Source: JAJZAM01 sp027391075
GTDB taxonomy: Bacteria; Actinomycetota; Acidimicrobiia; Acidimicrobiales; Palsa-688
DNA: 64,000 nt
Reading direction: 5' to 3'
Assembly (NCBI GenBank): GCA_027391075.1
Contig: DAHYHI010000005.1
Location: 73,421-137,420, forward strand
The translations under genes were made by a program, and so were the position numbers. Of this stretch, positions 18,744-27,953 are shown piece by piece. The notes under the pieces were generated by a model that was not told the DNA's origin, ran no database searches, and worked only from the letters and a program-made list of their open reading frames with translations. Position 1 is the stretch's first letter. The number at the start of each line of letters is the position of its first letter.

Positions 18744-19451
18744 CTACGAGGTGCTTATACGCCGAAAGCCCTCGACGAGCGTGCCCTCGCTCTTTCCGGC
18801 GGCCCTGGCCTGCTCAGAAGCCCACCCCCTAAGCCTCTCCTCGAGGCGCCCGTCAGCGTCGGTTAGTTGACTTACGTGAGCTCTAAGAGCGGAAAGTTTT
18901 GCCTGAAAGCTAGCCGTGATATCGACGAAGGTGTCCGGCTTGTCGGATCCCATCAGCCACACCTCCTCGACCGTGTGGGCGTCAAGTCCCTGGGCCGCGA
19001 GCTCGGGGTGGGCGAACTGGTTCCGGGCGTCGGGGTACACCGCCGACAGCGCTGCCTCTCCGGCCGCTAGATGGTCTGGGTGGCTGGCGTAGATCCGCTC
19101 GTAGTTCCGTTCGGGCGACTGGCAGACGACCCGCGCGGGCTTTACCTGTCGTATCACCCGCGACAGGTCCCTACGCAGTTCGATCGAAGGGGTCAAGCGC
19201 CCGTCGGGATATCCGAGAAATATGACGTCTTTCACTCCGAGCGCCTCGCCAGCGGCTACCTGCTCCGCCCGGCGGATGGGACCTATCTGCCTGCGAGGAA
19301 CGTCGGGGTCAAAGCCGCCCGCGTCGCCGTCGGTGACCACGCAGTATGTCACCTTGACTCCTGCGGCAGCCCACTTGGCAACGGTGCCTCCGGCCCCGAA
19401 GTCGACGTCGTCTGGATGGGCTGTGATCACTAGTACAGTGTTTTTGTCCAC
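18744..19451 (-). CDS. PIG-L family N-acetylglucosaminyl deacetylase-like hydrolase
   Basis: A 235-residue zinc hydrolase of the LmbE/PIG-L family. The metal motifs are AHPDDVDFGAGG near the N-terminus and SHPDHLAAGEA in the middle. In Actinobacteria the family includes MshB and Mca of mycothiol metabolism as well as antibiotic-tailoring deacetylases; the length is shorter than usual for MshB/Mca, so a specific role is not assigned. The GTG at 19451 is chosen because the conserved strand VLVITAHPDD starts right after it; the open frame to 19979 runs into the divergent ahcY gene. Divergent from ahcY (96 bp). Confidence 0.85.
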   Translation of the reverse strand: MDKNTVLVITAHPDDVDFGAGGTVAKWAAAGVKVTYCVVTDGDAGGFDPDVPRRQIGPIRRAEQVAAGEALGVKDVIFLGYPDGRLTPSIELRRDLSRVIRQVKPARVVCQSPERNYERIYASHPDHLAAGEAALSAVYPDARNQFAHPELAAQGLDAHTVEEVWLMGSDKPDTFVDITASFQAKLSALRAHVSQLTDADGRLEERLRGWASEQARAAGKSEGTLVEGFRRISTS

Positions 19452-19547
19452 GGCCGTGGAACCTACCTCAAGACGATGCTCGGGACGTAACGGCCACGGC
19501 TGCGTAGCATGGCTGCTGCCAATACGAGACCTCACAGGAGACAGCAA

Positions 19548-20972
<1,425 letters not shown>

Positions 20973-20985
20973 GATTCACGGCTTG

Positions 20986-21025
20986 TTGGCCTCCCGGACC
21001 GCCTAGCAGGCCCCCGGGAGGCCAA
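20986..21025 (+). terminator. Terminator hairpin after ahcY
   Basis: TTGGCCTCCCGG (20986-20997) pairs perfectly with CCGGGAGGCCAA (21014-21025); 12 bp stem, 16-nt loop, no T-run. It begins 13 bases after the ahcY stop. Confidence 0.75.
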
Positions 21026-21101
21026 GTAGGCTCACTGCGATGAGAACGTCGCTTCTGCGCCCGAAGGCCGCCCGCGGATCACAGCTGGTGATAGCACCGA
21101 A

Positions 21102-21269
21102 GTGACGTTGGTCTACTCAGCCGGCGCTCTGCTGGTGGTCGCGCAACTGCTAGGCATCTACGCCCTTGTGAGCCGGAAAGCCGATTTGCTGTTCGCCGTT
21201 TTAGTATCGGTGGCGTTGGTCATCGCGATAGGAATCGGCGGATACGGCCTCTACCACCAGATCCGCTGA
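21102..21269 (+). CDS. Small two-segment membrane protein (55 residues)
   Basis: A short frame from GTG 21102 to TGA 21267-21269. Two hydrophobic stretches (SAGALLVVAQLLGIYALV and LLFAVLVSVALVIAIGIGG) are joined by the basic loop SRKAD, and the protein ends GLYHQIR. The composition and the clean two-helix pattern support a real membrane protein, although no strong ribosome-binding site is seen. It lies between the ahcY terminator and a convergent crotonase. Unknown function. Confidence 0.55.
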   Translation: MTLVYSAGALLVVAQLLGIYALVSRKADLLFAVLVSVALVIAIGIGGYGLYHQIR

Positions 21270-21300
21270 GATCCCCTTAGCACTTGGCGCCTTGGAGAGC

Positions 21301-22080
21301 TCAGCGGCCGTTGAAGACTGGCTCCCGACGTTCAAGACTAGCTGCGCTACCCTCGGCGAAGTCCTCGGTAACTCTGAGGGAGACCTGCTCTGAGTCCTCC
21401 CTCGCAAGTACGGCTTCCACCTTGTCGGCGAGATCCGAGCGCATGGTCACCTTTATAGACCGCACCGCGAGGGGGGCCGATCTCGCTATTGCTCCGGCGA
21501 GATCCCTGGCTGCGTCAATCAAGCCGTCGGCGGGTACGAGCCTGTCACACAGCCCTAGCTCCATAGCCTGCTCGCCTGTAACCCGCAGCCCGGTGTAGAG
21601 CATCTCCAGTGCGGCCTGCTGGCCGACTATCGCCGGCAGCGAGGCGCTCAAACCGAAGCCCTGGTGGAACCCGAGGCGGGCGAAGTTCGCGACGAAGCGG
21701 GCCTCCTTGCACGCGACCCGAAAGTCCGCCGAGCAAGCCAGTCCCAAGCCCCCGCCAACTGCGGCTCCTTGCACGGCGGCGACGACGGGCAGCTTGGACC
21801 TAAATAGTCTGAGCGCCTCCCTGTATAGAGCGCTCGCTCCTTCTTCGGGAAGAGCCTCGGCATCGCTTTGGCCGTGGAAGTCGGCGCCCGCACAAAAGTG
21901 CTTTCCTTCCGAGCACAACACGATGGCCCTGCACGATCCCTCGGCCAGCTCGTCGTAGGCGTCCGCGATTGCCCTGATCAGAGTAGCGTCGAAGAAATTG
22001 TTGGGAGGACGGCATATCCTGACCTCGCCGACGTAGTCGTCACCCACCGTCACTTGCACGTCCCGGTTGCGGTCTTGCAT
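21301..22080 (-). CDS. Crotonase-fold protein lacking both usual catalytic glutamates
   Basis: A 259-residue enoyl-CoA hydratase/isomerase relative. Oxyanion-hole segments are present (GKHFCAGADFHG and GAAVGGGLGLACSADF). The two positions that carry Glu in hydratases read otherwise: GGGLGLACS lacks the first and FARLGFHQGFGLS lacks the second. It may be a different type of crotonase or use another acid/base. The ATG at 22080 has GGAAGGA 7 bases upstream. Divergent from the Rpf-like gene. Confidence 0.82.
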   Translation of the reverse strand: MQDRNRDVQVTVGDDYVGEVRICRPPNNFFDATLIRAIADAYDELAEGSCRAIVLCSEGKHFCAGADFHGQSDAEALPEEGASALYREALRLFRSKLPVVAAVQGAAVGGGLGLACSADFRVACKEARFVANFARLGFHQGFGLSASLPAIVGQQAALEMLYTGLRVTGEQAMELGLCDRLVPADGLIDAARDLAGAIARSAPLAVRSIKVTMRSDLADKVEAVLAREDSEQVSLRVTEDFAEGSAASLERREPVFNGR

Positions 22081-22212
22081 TATCAGATCCTTCCGTCAGG
22101 GGTGAAGCTGCGCGTTTTTTTGCTTTTGTGGTGCAAAGAATTGGGTCGGCTTGGTGGAGGGCCCGGTTGGGGCGGTATCATCGTTTCCATCTCACCACGT
22201 TTCCCCGTACTG

Positions 22213-23247
22213 GTGCGAACTGCTGCCGTAGGAAGTCTTCTACGGCGCTTTTTCGCGGTGAGGGCACTCGTCCGCCTCGGCGTGACAGCTGTCCTGCTTG
22301 GCGCGCCTGCCGCAATTTGCCAAGACGGTGCCGCAGCTGCGCAGCCAACCTCGTTGTCCTCACAGATCTCCTCGTTAGAAGCGGTGGTAACTGCTGGAGC
22401 CACACGTGTCCACGCGGCGACCGTAGCTTACGAGGAGGCTTCCACAGCGGCGTCCGTCCTCGCCCAGCAAGTCGCATCCGCAACCGCTCAGGCGGCGGTC
22501 CTCTCCTCCCGCAGGGCTGACGCCCTGTCAGCTTTGCGGTCCGCCGCCCTCGCCGGCTATGTGGGAGATCTAAGTGCTCCACCACCCGGGCGGGTTTCGG
22601 CTGAGCTCGGCCAGTCGCTGACAGATACCTACTTGAGCGTTGTCGTGGGGAACATTTCCGGCGCCCTGGCGGCCTACCAGGTCTTGGAGTCGCAGGTGAG
22701 CTCGGCGACGGCGACGCTCCGGGGAGATCTCAAAGCTGCCGACGAGGCGACCGCCGCAGCTGCCAAGGCGCAGTCAGCGGCCGTCAGCGCCGCGTCGAGC
22801 GCCGACTCCGAACTGGCGGTACTGCAAAGCGACCTCCAGGCCGCCGAGCGCCAAGCTGCCTTCGTCCCGAGTCCCTCGACCCAGGGGGTACCTCTGTCAG
22901 ACGGTCTCGTTCGGGTGCTCACCCCAGTCATACCGGAGCCGGCGGCGTCTGCCTCGTCACCTACCAAAGCCCAGCTGCCGCCGTCGCCGGCGTTTCCCCC
23001 GTCGACAGCCGGAGGAGTCTGGGCTGAACTGCGTAACTGCGAGTCGGGCGGGAACTACTCCGCCGACACTGGCAACGGCTTCTACGGCGCCTACCAGTTC
23101 ACTCAGCAAACCTGGACAGATCTCGGGATGCCCGGCAGCCCCAACCAGGCTTCACCGGCAATGCAAGACGCCGCCGCCCAGAAACTTCAAGCAGCCGCCG
23201 GTTGGGGGCAGTGGCCGGCCTGCGCCGCCGCGCTCGGGCTGCACTGA
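22213..23247 (+). CDS. Rpf-like secreted transglycosylase with coiled-coil region
   Basis: About 344 residues. A basic N-terminus and hydrophobic segment (RLGVTAVLLGAPAA) act as signal peptide, an Ala-rich heptad region (about 55-220) is predicted coiled coil, then a Pro/Ser linker, then the resuscitation-promoting-factor domain (about 270-344) with the catalytic Glu in NCESGGNY, GNGFYGAYQF and WPACAAALGL. It should cleave peptidoglycan outside the membrane. The coiled coil resembles that of NlpC/P60 partner proteins such as RipC. Start uncertain: GTG at 22213 or 22258, neither with a good ribosome-binding site. Confidence 0.85.
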   Translation: MRTAAVGSLLRRFFAVRALVRLGVTAVLLGAPAAICQDGAAAAQPTSLSSQISSLEAVVTAGATRVHAATVAYEEASTAASVLAQQVASATAQAAVLSSRRADALSALRSAALAGYVGDLSAPPPGRVSAELGQSLTDTYLSVVVGNISGALAAYQVLESQVSSATATLRGDLKAADEATAAAAKAQSAAVSAASSADSELAVLQSDLQAAERQAAFVPSPSTQGVPLSDGLVRVLTPVIPEPAASASSPTKAQLPPSPAFPPSTAGGVWAELRNCESGGNYSADTGNGFYGAYQFTQQTWTDLGMPGSPNQASPAMQDAAAQKLQAAAGWGQWPACAAALGLH

Positions 23248-23275
23248 CGGTGTTTAGCGATACCCTACGGCGACG

Positions 23276-23485
23276 ATGACACAACCAATAGCGGGATCGG
23301 AGGCCTCGGAGCGCTTCGACTGCCCCAGATGCAACATCGCCGTCTCCGAACGGTTTTGGGGACCTTGCACCTCGTGCAGGGCTGAGCTGACCCGGGCTTT
23401 CGCACCGACACCATCACAGGTAGAGGCGGCCCGGTTCGAGCCGGCAATGCACGTTACGCCTAACCATGTAGCCACAAAGGATTGA
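23276..23485 (+). CDS. Small zinc-ribbon-like protein (69 residues)
   Basis: Two CxxC pairs, FDCPRCNIAV and GPCTSCRAEL, spaced 15 residues apart, form a likely zinc ribbon; the rest is short and polar. I know similar small proteins in Acidimicrobiia and other actinobacteria but no function. It starts at ATG 23276 and its stop overlaps the 5' end of the thioesterase reading frame, so the two are likely co-expressed. Confidence 0.7.
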   Translation: MTQPIAGSEASERFDCPRCNIAVSERFWGPCTSCRAELTRAFAPTPSQVEAARFEPAMHVTPNHVATKD

Positions 23486-23532
23486 CGCATGCCCCGCCCC
23501 GACTTCCTATCCGACCTCGCCTGCCCGGCGCG

Positions 23533-24315
23533 ATGAACTTCAAGGAGATGATGCACCTCGACCGGCGGGGACCTGACTCCTACGTAGGCGAAGGTCCCAG
23601 CTACCCCTGGGGCGGTCTGTTCGGCGGCCAGATAGTCGCCCAGTCCCTCGTTGCAGCAGCTGCGACTGTCGATCCTCGCTACGTCGTGCACTCCCTGCAC
23701 GCCTACTTCATACGTCGAGGTGACGCCTCACAGCCGATACGCTTCGACGTCGATCGGCTTCGTGACGGGCGGAGCTTCGTGACAAGGTCTGTAGTCGCTT
23801 CCCAATCAGGCGGAGCCATACTCAACATGTCGGCTTCGTTCCAGATGGGCCAGGCGGAACGCTACCTCCAGACCCGTCCGATGCCCGAGGCGACCCCGCC
23901 CGAGGACCTCCCCGAATCCGGGTGGGGCTCGATGCTGGAGCGCCGCATGCTGGGCGACGACAACGGCCGGACGACAGCCTGGCTGCGAGCGCGCGACTCC
24001 GCCGGCGACAGCTGGGTGCTGTCAGCCGCCGCCTTGGCGTTCCTGTCGGACGACCTCGCAACTGACAGCGTACGATCAGCTCAGCAGTCCGGGGACGGAG
24101 TGAGTGGCCGGCATTGGAGCGGGACAAGCCTCGACCACGCCATATGGTTCCATCACCGCGTGCCCGACGGGGAATGGCAGCTACACGACTTTCGCTGCGA
24201 GGGTGTGGGAGTACCCCGTGGGCTTGCTGCCGGTCACGTCTTCGACCGTCACGGCACCCACCTTGCGACCGTCAGTCAGGAAGTTCTGCTCAGGCCTATC
24301 AAGGACGGGGCTTAG
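23533..24315 (+). CDS. Acyl-CoA thioesterase II (TesB) family
   Basis: A 260-residue double-hotdog thioesterase predicted to release fatty acid from acyl-CoA. Family features: YPWGGLFGGQIVAQSL at the first hotdog helix, VHSLHAYFIRRGD, and the second domain with LDHAIWFHHR and the closing ATVSQEVLLRP. ATG 23533 gives the typical start MNFKEMMHLDRRGPD; a TTG at 23482 overlapping the zinc-ribbon stop is an alternative and would add 17 residues. The last 17 bases overlap the convergent NUDIX gene. Confidence 0.9.
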   Translation: MNFKEMMHLDRRGPDSYVGEGPSYPWGGLFGGQIVAQSLVAAAATVDPRYVVHSLHAYFIRRGDASQPIRFDVDRLRDGRSFVTRSVVASQSGGAILNMSASFQMGQAERYLQTRPMPEATPPEDLPESGWGSMLERRMLGDDNGRTTAWLRARDSAGDSWVLSAAALAFLSDDLATDSVRSAQQSGDGVSGRHWSGTSLDHAIWFHHRVPDGEWQLHDFRCEGVGVPRGLAAGHVFDRHGTHLATVSQEVLLRPIKDGA

Positions 24316-24880
24316 GCGACTCGCCGCCTTCTCCCGGCGGGCCCGGCCGCATCGCCTCAAGGAGGGCTCTAAGCCCGACGTCGGCCAAGCTCAGCGCCTC
24401 CTCCCACCCGAACCATCGCACCTCCTGGCTCTCCTGAGGCCCGGGTGCTGGTTCGTCGTCGCCTTCTACGCCAAGTAAGTAGCGCAGGTCCAGGTGGGTG
24501 TGGCCGGATCCGCCAGGGTGGACGTCGACGTGGAGCAGCGCCGGGGGTTCGAGCCAGGCCTCGAAGCGAAGTCCCGTCTCCTCCTCCGCCTCTCGGAGGG
24601 CTGCGTCCCAGGGAGCTTCGTCGCCGTCTAGGTGACCTCCCGGTTGCAGCCAGATGTTCAGCTTTTTGTGGCGGTGCAGCAGCACGCCGCGAGGTCCGAC
24701 GACGACAGCCGAGCCTGTCACGTGAACCGGATCAGCGTGACGGTCGAAGGGACGCTCCAGGGTTTGCAGACCTTCGAGGATCGAAGCCTTGCTGGCGCCC
24801 TCTCGTGCGTCAAGCGGGCGACGTTCCGCGACGCTCCGTAGTACGGCCTCCTTCAGGAGTGCCTCTTCGAGGAATGCCAC
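24299..24880 (-). CDS. NUDIX hydrolase
   Basis: A 193-residue pyrophosphohydrolase. The Nudix box is present: GGHLDGDE followed by REAEEETGL. The preceding HVTGSAVVVGPRGVLLHRH and LNIWLQPGG are typical. Substrate unknown. The GTG at 24880 gives the N-terminus MAFLEEALL. Divergent from the acyl-CoA dehydrogenase at 24951. Confidence 0.88.
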   Translation of the reverse strand: MAFLEEALLKEAVLRSVAERRPLDAREGASKASILEGLQTLERPFDRHADPVHVTGSAVVVGPRGVLLHRHKKLNIWLQPGGHLDGDEAPWDAALREAEEETGLRFEAWLEPPALLHVDVHPGGSGHTHLDLRYLLGVEGDDEPAPGPQESQEVRWFGWEEALSLADVGLRALLEAMRPGPPGEGGESPKPRP

Positions 24881-24950
24881 TCAACGATTCTGCTACATCT
24901 AGGATCAGGGCGTTCCCCTCCCCAACCACCCATCCGAAGGAGCTGCAACT

Positions 24951-26249
24951 GTGAGCGTCTCAAGCGAAGCGGCAACACTAACCGGCCTGCGAGAATGGTT
25001 GGAGCTCAACTGGGATCCCGACCTGAGCGTCGCACAATGGTGGGAGCGACTCGGCTTGTCCGGTTGGGCCGCCCCGACTCTGCCAGCGGACCGCTTCGGC
25101 TTGGGCCTGTCGCGAGCCGAAGCTGTCAGCGCCCAAAAGGAAATAGCGGAGTTCGGGGCTCTTCCCGCCCCGGGAGGGCTGGGGCTTCTGCTGGCCGCTC
25201 CGACGATAGCGACCCACGGCGACGACGAACAGATCGAGCGTTACGTAAGGCGGATCGTTACCGGTCAGGACGCATGGTGCCAGCTCTTCAGCGAGCCCGG
25301 AGCCGGATCCGATCTCGCCGGGCTGCAGTGCCGTGCGGAACGCGACGGCGACGAGTGGGTCGTGACCGGACAGAAAGTCTGGACTTCGGGGGGACAGGTA
25401 GCCGACATGGGCATGCTTCTGGCCCGCACCAACCTTGACGTACCAAAACACCAGGGGATCACCTACTTCGCTTTCGACATGAAGCAGCCCGGAGTGGAGG
25501 TACGACCCCTTCGTGAAATGACGGGACGCGCCCTTTTCAACGAGGTCTTCATCAACGAGGCTCGCGTTCCTCACAGCGCCGTGATAGGCGGAGTTGGCAA
25601 CGGGTGGGCTGTAGCCAACACCACCCTCGCTTTCGAGCGTGCCGGCCTGGGAGCCGGGGGAGGTTCGGCTGGAGCCAGCACGGCCGTCCCCGGTTCGATA
25701 GCCGGCGACCTGGGAAGGAGGGCCGGTGATCTTGTTTCGGGACGCCAGCGGGGCGGCTCCGGCGGACCAGGCGGTGTTGCCGGATCAGCTGGCCTGCTCC
25801 GCTCCCTAGCCGCCGACCTCGGCGTCAGCAACGACCCGACGATCCGTCAAGGTTTGGCGCAGCTCCACATCCTCACCGAGATCGGCCGGTACATGACGCT
25901 GCGCCAAAAGGCTCTTCGCTCTGCTGGATCCGACCTGCCGGGCGTCGGGAACATCGCCAAGCTGTCGATGAGTATCATCCTCAGGTTGTCCCGGGATCTA
26001 GGCCTCACCATGTTGGGGCCGCGGGGGATGCTCCACGCCTACAAGTCATCCGACGCCGCATCCCTCGACGGTCTAGCCGGTGGAAACCTCGCCGGAGCAT
26101 TGACCGAGATGGCGTTGTTCGCGCAGGGGCCGCAGATCTACGGGGGCACTGACGAGATCCAGCACAATATCATCGGCGAACGGGTTCTCGGGCTTCCCAA
26201 GGAGCCCAACGACGACAAGGTCACCCCGTTCAGGGACCTGCGTCACTGA
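24951..26249 (+). CDS. Acyl-CoA dehydrogenase with glycine-rich insert
   Basis: A 432-residue FAD-dependent acyl-CoA dehydrogenase. Flavin site CQLFSEPGAGSDLAG, then VWTSGGQVADMG, then the C-terminal helices ending YGGTDEIQHNIIGERVLGLPKEP. After FERAGLGAGGGS there is a Gly/Ser-rich insert of about 55 residues before the next helix; related actinobacterial enzymes have a similar insert. The GTG at 24951 is preceded by AAGGAGCTGCAACT, a strong site. Probably fatty acid or branched acyl-CoA breakdown together with the thioesterase and crotonases nearby. Confidence 0.91.
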   Translation: MSVSSEAATLTGLREWLELNWDPDLSVAQWWERLGLSGWAAPTLPADRFGLGLSRAEAVSAQKEIAEFGALPAPGGLGLLLAAPTIATHGDDEQIERYVRRIVTGQDAWCQLFSEPGAGSDLAGLQCRAERDGDEWVVTGQKVWTSGGQVADMGMLLARTNLDVPKHQGITYFAFDMKQPGVEVRPLREMTGRALFNEVFINEARVPHSAVIGGVGNGWAVANTTLAFERAGLGAGGGSAGASTAVPGSIAGDLGRRAGDLVSGRQRGGSGGPGGVAGSAGLLRSLAADLGVSNDPTIRQGLAQLHILTEIGRYMTLRQKALRSAGSDLPGVGNIAKLSMSIILRLSRDLGLTMLGPRGMLHAYKSSDAASLDGLAGGNLAGALTEMALFAQGPQIYGGTDEIQHNIIGERVLGLPKEPNDDKVTPFRDLRH

Positions 26250-26344
26250 AGTTCACTCGCTCGGCATGCGAAGATTTCATGTAAAGCTCAGGTGGCCGTG
26301 GTAGCTGTATAGCCGAAGTTCCTGACCTACCCTGGTGGGAGACC

Positions 26345-27937
26345 ATGTACGATCCTGACAATCCTCAAGACAACCCGCCTCCTCGGCCAGCGAGCCCCGA
26401 GGACTGGAGACAAGGGGCGGGTGGATGGACTCCCCCACCTCCGCCACCTGAATGGCACCGTCAGCCCAATGGCCCCGGTAGCCCCCAGGTGGGTGACGGC
26501 GGAGGGGACCGACCGGCCCCTGGCGGATACGGGCCGGGTGGCTACGGCCCGGGTCCATACAACCAGGGCGCCTACGGGCCGGGTGGCTACGGCCCGGGTC
26601 CCTACAACCAGGGCGCCTACGGGCCAGGATCGCCAGGAAGCTACGGGCCAGGTGGATACGGACCTTCATGGTCGCCCCCTCCGCCTCCTGGCTGGCATGG
26701 TTCGGGGTACCCAACTGGAGGCTGGTCTGGCGGATGGGGAAGAAACCGTCCCAGGAGAAGTCTGCCCGGGGTAGTTACGGCATTGCTACTGGCAGTCGGA
26801 CTGCTGGTGGGTCTGGGGATAGGTCACGGCGTGTGGACGTCCAAGGTGAACCAGAGTGCGCTCGGGCAGTCCCCCAGCTCCAATTCAGGCGGAACCGGCT
26901 CCTCAGGCGGAACAGGCAACTCGGGTTCTTCTGGGAACTCCACCAACCCCTTCAGCGGCGGATCAGCGTTCGGCGGTGGCACCGGAAGTTCGAATCCTCC
27001 TCTTAGCGGTGTAGCAGCACGAGCTGCCAACTCGCTGGTCGACATCGACACCCAGTTGTCGTATCAGCAGGCGGCGGCGGCGGGCACGGGCATAGTTCTC
27101 ACCTCGAACGGTTTCGTTCTGACCAACAACCACGTAATCGAAGGTGAGACGTCGATGCACGCCGTCGACATAGCGAACGGGAAGACTTACCAGGCGGACG
27201 TCGTAGGCTACGACAGGACCCAGGACGTTGCCGTCATAAAGCTTGTCGGGGCTTCGGGTCTAACTGTTGCTTCGATCGGCAATTCCGCCAGCGTCCAGGT
27301 GGGTGACTCGGTAATAGGTCTGGGCAACGCCGGTGGCATCGGCGGTACCCCAAGCAGCGCGCCTGGTCAGGTGACTGCCCTGGGGCAGTCGATCAGCGCA
27401 CAGGACGCCGGTAACGGCACGACCGAGAAATTGTCGAACCTGATCCAAACCAACGCTGCGATACAGCCGGGCGACTCAGGCGGCGCTTTGGTGAACTCTT
27501 CTGGCCAGGTTATCGGAATGGACACAGCGGCATCGACAGGGTTTTCATTCCAGACCCAGGGAAACGAAGGATTCGCCATCCCGATCAACGAGGCAATCTC
27601 TATAGCCAAGCAGATCCGGGCCGGCCAAGCCAGCGCTAACGTGCACATAGGTGCGACAGCATTCCTCGGGGTGGAGGTCAGCACTTCGTCGGCGGCTTCC
27701 CCGACGAGCGGTGCGGTTGTAGCTGGAGTCATCGCAAATGGAACCGCCGCCGCCGCCGGCATCGTCGCGAATGACGTGATCACCTCGCTCAACGGGTCGA
27801 CCGTGACATCCCCTGCGTCGCTGACTAATCTCATCTCCCAGCTGCACCCCGGTGACAAGATCTCGCTTGGATGGACAACCGCTAGCGGCCAGAGCCACAC
27901 CGCCACCGTGACCCTCGCAAGCGGACCACCCCAGTAG
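26345..27937 (+). CDS. HtrA-like membrane serine protease with PDZ domain
   Basis: A 530-residue protease. The cytoplasmic N-terminus (about 1-135) is rich in Pro, Gly and Tyr and contains two copies of a 15-residue YGPGG-type repeat; one membrane helix follows (about 140-160, ALLLAVGLLVGLGIG), then a Ser/Gly linker, then a trypsin-like domain with His in TNNHVIEG, Asp in RTQDVAVIKL and Ser in QPGDSGGALVN, then a PDZ domain (about 435-525). It acts in envelope protein quality control. ATG 26345 has GGTGGGAG just upstream. The acetyltransferase gene follows after 16 bp. Confidence 0.93.
   Translation: MYDPDNPQDNPPPRPASPEDWRQGAGGWTPPPPPPEWHRQPNGPGSPQVGDGGGDRPAPGGYGPGGYGPGPYNQGAYGPGGYGPGPYNQGAYGPGSPGSYGPGGYGPSWSPPPPPGWHGSGYPTGGWSGGWGRNRPRRSLPGVVTALLLAVGLLVGLGIGHGVWTSKVNQSALGQSPSSNSGGTGSSGGTGNSGSSGNSTNPFSGGSAFGGGTGSSNPPLSGVAARAANSLVDIDTQLSYQQAAAAGTGIVLTSNGFVLTNNHVIEGETSMHAVDIANGKTYQADVVGYDRTQDVAVIKLVGASGLTVASIGNSASVQVGDSVIGLGNAGGIGGTPSSAPGQVTALGQSISAQDAGNGTTEKLSNLIQTNAAIQPGDSGGALVNSSGQVIGMDTAASTGFSFQTQGNEGFAIPINEAISIAKQIRAGQASANVHIGATAFLGVEVSTSSAASPTSGAVVAGVIANGTAAAAGIVANDVITSLNGSTVTSPASLTNLISQLHPGDKISLGWTTASGQSHTATVTLASGPPQ
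26528..26617 (+). repeat. 45-bp tandem repeat, two copies, in the protease N-terminus
   Basis: Copies at 26528-26572 and 26573-26617 differ at one base (A/C); a partial third copy begins at 26618. Each encodes YGPGGYGPGPYNQGA. In-frame copy number could vary between strains. Confidence 0.85.
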
Positions 27938-27953
27938 CACGGCCCGCTCCGGC

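Noticed and set aside
19452..19547. SAH riboswitch before ahcY
   Set aside because: The 96-bp gap between the divergent genes shows no recognisable SAH aptamer core.
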